A stretch of 64,000 nucleotides of DNA from Sulfitobacter sp. F26169L (GTDB lineage: Bacteria > Pseudomonadota > Alphaproteobacteria > Rhodobacterales > Rhodobacteraceae). The stretch covers positions 124,001 to 188,000 of the forward strand of contig NZ_JAPMLP010000008.1 in NCBI RefSeq assembly GCF_026410285.1, in the 5' to 3' direction. Made by a program: the position numbers and the translations under genes. Under the pieces are notes generated by a model. It made no database searches, had not been told where the DNA came from, and was given only the letters and a program-made list of their open reading frames with translations. Below are positions 62,116-64,000 of this stretch, piece after piece (positions within the stretch are counted from its first letter, which is position 1; every line of letters starts with the position of its first letter).

Positions 62116-64000
62116 TTATTCACGCGCGCGCAGCACCCGTGCCGGACGGGCCTGAAGCGCGCGGCGGGCAAAACCCAGCCCCGCCAGCACGGTTGCTGTA
62201 ATGCCGCCCGCGATGATCAACAGGGCAGAGGACCAGATCACAGTATAATCCGTCTCCATCACGAATCGGCTCACCGCCCAGCCGCCAAGGATTCCTGCCA
62301 GCAGCGCAACAGCACCAGCGGCAAGGCCCAGCAAGGCCGCGCGCAAAATAAAACTGGCCGCGATCATTCGGCGCGATGCCCCCAGTGTTTTCAGCATCGC
62401 CGCTTCGTAAGTGCGCGCATCCGCCCCCGCTGCTGCTGCGCCGATCAACACCAGAAACCCTGTCAGCAGGGTTGCCGCTGCGCCGTATGATGTGGCCGCT
62501 GCCAACCCGCCCAGCACATCGGCCACGCGGTCAATCGCGTCGCGGACGCGAATTGCGGTGATGTTGGGATAGGCCGAGGCCAGATCACGTAGAATAGCCG
62601 CCTCTGCCTGTGGTTCGGCATAGACGGTTGAGATGAACGTATGCGGCGCACCCTCCAGGGCGGCGGGGTTCATGGTAATGATAAAGCCGATACCGGCGGT
62701 TGAAAAGTCAACCTCTTGAAAGCTGGCGATTTCGCCGGTGATGTCACGGCCAAGGATGTTGACGGTTAGGGTGTCGCCGATCTTCAGGCCCATTTCCTCG
62801 GCTTCTTCTGCGGCAAAGCTGATCAGCGGCGGACCGGTATAGTCGGGCGCCCACCATGTGCCTTGTGTTATATTGGCCTTTTCGCCAGCAGTGGCCGCGT
62901 ATGTGACGCCGCGGTCGCCCTCAAGCACCCAGTGATCGCCGGCGGTGTCGCGCGCAGGTGCGCCGTTGATCTGGGTGATCACGCCGCGCAGCATTGGCGC
63001 GCTGTCAATCCGGCTGACGGCGGAGTCATCTGTCAGACGTTTGGTATAGCCTTCCATCTGGTCGCGCTGGATATCGACAAAGAAATAGCTGGGCGCGATG
63101 TCGGGCAGGTTACCAGCAATTGCCTGACGCAGGTTGCCGTCAATCTGGCCCACGGCGGCCAGCACCGAAAGGCCAAGGCCAAGCGACAGTACAACCGCAC
63201 CCGCCCCTTCGCCAGTGCCGCCGATGGCCGCCATTGCCCAGCGCCAGCGCGGATATCCGCGTAAGCGGCGGCCTAACCCGCGTGCTGCGATGCGGATCAC
63301 GAATGCGGCACAGGCCAGCAGCGCCAATGCCCCTGCAATGCCCCCCAAAGTCCAGAGGGTCAGCCACCAACTGCCGTTAAACCACCCTACCAATGCCACA
63401 AGTGCTGCGGTGACAGTCGCTGTGGCAAGGATATAGGGCAACGCAGGCAGGCGGCGGGCTCCGTCCCATGCATCGCGAAACAACGTGGCTGCACGGACGC
63501 TGTCGGTGCGCGCAAGCGGCCAGAGCGTGAAGATAAAGGCGGTCAGGATACCGTACAGCGCGGCTTCGATCAGCGGAGCGGGGTAGATACCAAAGCTCGC
63601 CGGAACGGGCAGACGCGCCTCCAGCACGGGGGCAAGGGCCAGCGGCGCAAGCGCGCCAAGCGCCACGCCCATCGCCACGCCAAGTATGGCGAGGACACCG
63701 ATCTGGATAAAGTAGGTTTGAAAAATGGTAGCGCGGTCTGCACCAAGGGCGCGAAGGGTTGCGATAACTTCGGTTTTGCGCGCCAGATAACTGCGCACCG
63801 CAGCCGATACACCCACCCCGCCAACCGCAAGACCGGACAGGCCCACAAGGATCAGAAACGCGCTGAGCCTGTCAACAAACTGCGCGACACCCGGCGCTCC
63901 GTTGCGCGCATCGCGCCAGCGCATTCCGCTGTTGGCGAATGTCTGTTTTGCCTCAACCTCAAGCGCGGGAATGGATGTGTCGGGCGAAAGCATCAGGCGG
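62116..64000 (-). CDS. FtsX/MacB-type ABC transporter permease, 5' end beyond the window
   Basis: About 628 codons are present; the frame is open at the right edge, so the N-terminus is missing. The family is the large eight-to-ten-helix permease (COG3127/YbbP type) with two FtsX domains: one begins at LSAFLILVGLSGLAVGGVGV and ARKTEVIATLRALGADRATI, and the second at GFLVLIGAAAAGADARTYEA with LKTLGASRRMIAASFILRAA. Between them is a soluble periplasmic region (ISFAAEEAEEMGLKIGDTLT). The cognate ATPase (YbbA type) is expected just outside. The substrate is unknown. Confidence 0.9.
   Translation of the reverse strand, partial: RLMLSPDTSIPALEVEAKQTFANSGMRWRDARNGAPGVAQFVDRLSAFLILVGLSGLAVGGVGVSAAVRSYLARKTEVIATLRALGADRATIFQTYFIQIGVLAILGVAMGVALGALAPLALAPVLEARLPVPASFGIYPAPLIEAALYGILTAFIFTLWPLARTDSVRAATLFRDAWDGARRLPALPYILATATVTAALVALVGWFNGSWWLTLWTLGGIAGALALLACAAFVIRIAARGLGRRLRGYPRWRWAMAAIGGTGEGAGAVVLSLGLGLSVLAAVGQIDGNLRQAIAGNLPDIAPSYFFVDIQRDQMEGYTKRLTDDSAVSRIDSAPMLRGVITQINGAPARDTAGDHWVLEGDRGVTYAATAGEKANITQGTWWAPDYTGPPLISFAAEEAEEMGLKIGDTLTVNILGRDITGEIASFQEVDFSTAGIGFIITMNPAALEGAPHTFISTVYAEPQAEAAILRDLASAYPNITAIRVRDAIDRVADVLGGLAAATSYGAAATLLTGFLVLIGAAAAGADARTYEAAMLKTLGASRRMIAASFILRAALLGLAAGAVALLAGILGGWAVSRFVMETDYTVIWSSALLIIAGGITATVLAGLGFARRALQARPARVLRARE

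Overview
The window looks like chromosomal DNA from a marine Rhodobacterales (Roseobacter-group) alphaproteobacterium. The basis is protein family content: two TRAP permease sets, an RpoHII-type sigma factor, an FeS-type cryptochrome/photolyase, a DUF1467 protein, a glnD-murJ-trpS run, rsmI-yraN-gshB, and mreBCD-mrdA-rodA. Base composition by eye is in the high fifties percent GC and fairly even. I see no rRNA, tRNA, insertion sequence, prophage or CRISPR array. Gene density is very high, with many 4-bp stop/start overlaps.

Layout. 1-118 is the 3' end of an unidentified gene. 173-5198 holds TRAP transporter genes on the minus strand: two small/large permease pairs but only one periplasmic binding protein. 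5450-6706 is a DadA-type D-amino-acid dehydrogenase and 6826-7257 an Rnk/GreA-C-domain protein. 7725-11035 is a polar-amino-acid ABC importer. 11173-12597 is a DUF6880-type protein, followed by divergent aspS. 14669-19712 is a mixed stretch: hemerythrin, GNAT, response regulator, methylmalonyl-CoA epimerase, DUF1467, EI24/CysZ-like, nitroreductase, fatty-acid-hydroxylase-like. 19830-27265 carries trpS, a degenerate rhomboid, murJ, glnD and an LpoA-like lipoprotein. 27354-30499 is rsmI-yraN-gshB-hydrolase. 30471-33881 is comM, a GST, a histidine phosphatase and cobU. 33978-39760 is rpoHII, coaBC, dut, a membrane-anchored E1-like protein and an M3 peptidase. 39757-46928 is a GhrA-like reductase, a VOC protein and the rod-shape operon. 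47109-50170 is a VOC dioxygenase-like gene, a secreted protein, and leuA with a leader peptide. 50289-54543 is SDR-photolyase, a DUF922 protease-like protein, and ABM/NIPSNAP genes divergent from an ArsR-type regulator. 54618-64000 is an FkbM methyltransferase, a MORN-repeat protein, nadE, gltX, a GGCT-like protein, a GcvH-like protein, an IMPase and a truncated FtsX-type permease.

How the genes work together. The left 11 kb is mostly nutrient acquisition: TRAP uptake of a probable organic or 2-oxo acid, ABC uptake of polar amino acids, and D-amino-acid oxidation to 2-oxo acids. The centre and right are core housekeeping functions: tRNA charging, nitrogen signalling, wall synthesis and shape, and CoA, NAD, glutathione and leucine synthesis.

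The observations I rate highest are these. A previously uncalled 26-codon leucine-rich leader peptide with alternative hairpins lies upstream of leuA. A GcvH homologue lacks the lipoylated lysine. A rhomboid homologue lacks the catalytic Ser and His. A MoeB/ThiF-type E1 enzyme has an N-terminal membrane region. The TRAP locus has two permease pairs and one binding protein. No single dramatic new multi-gene system is evident.
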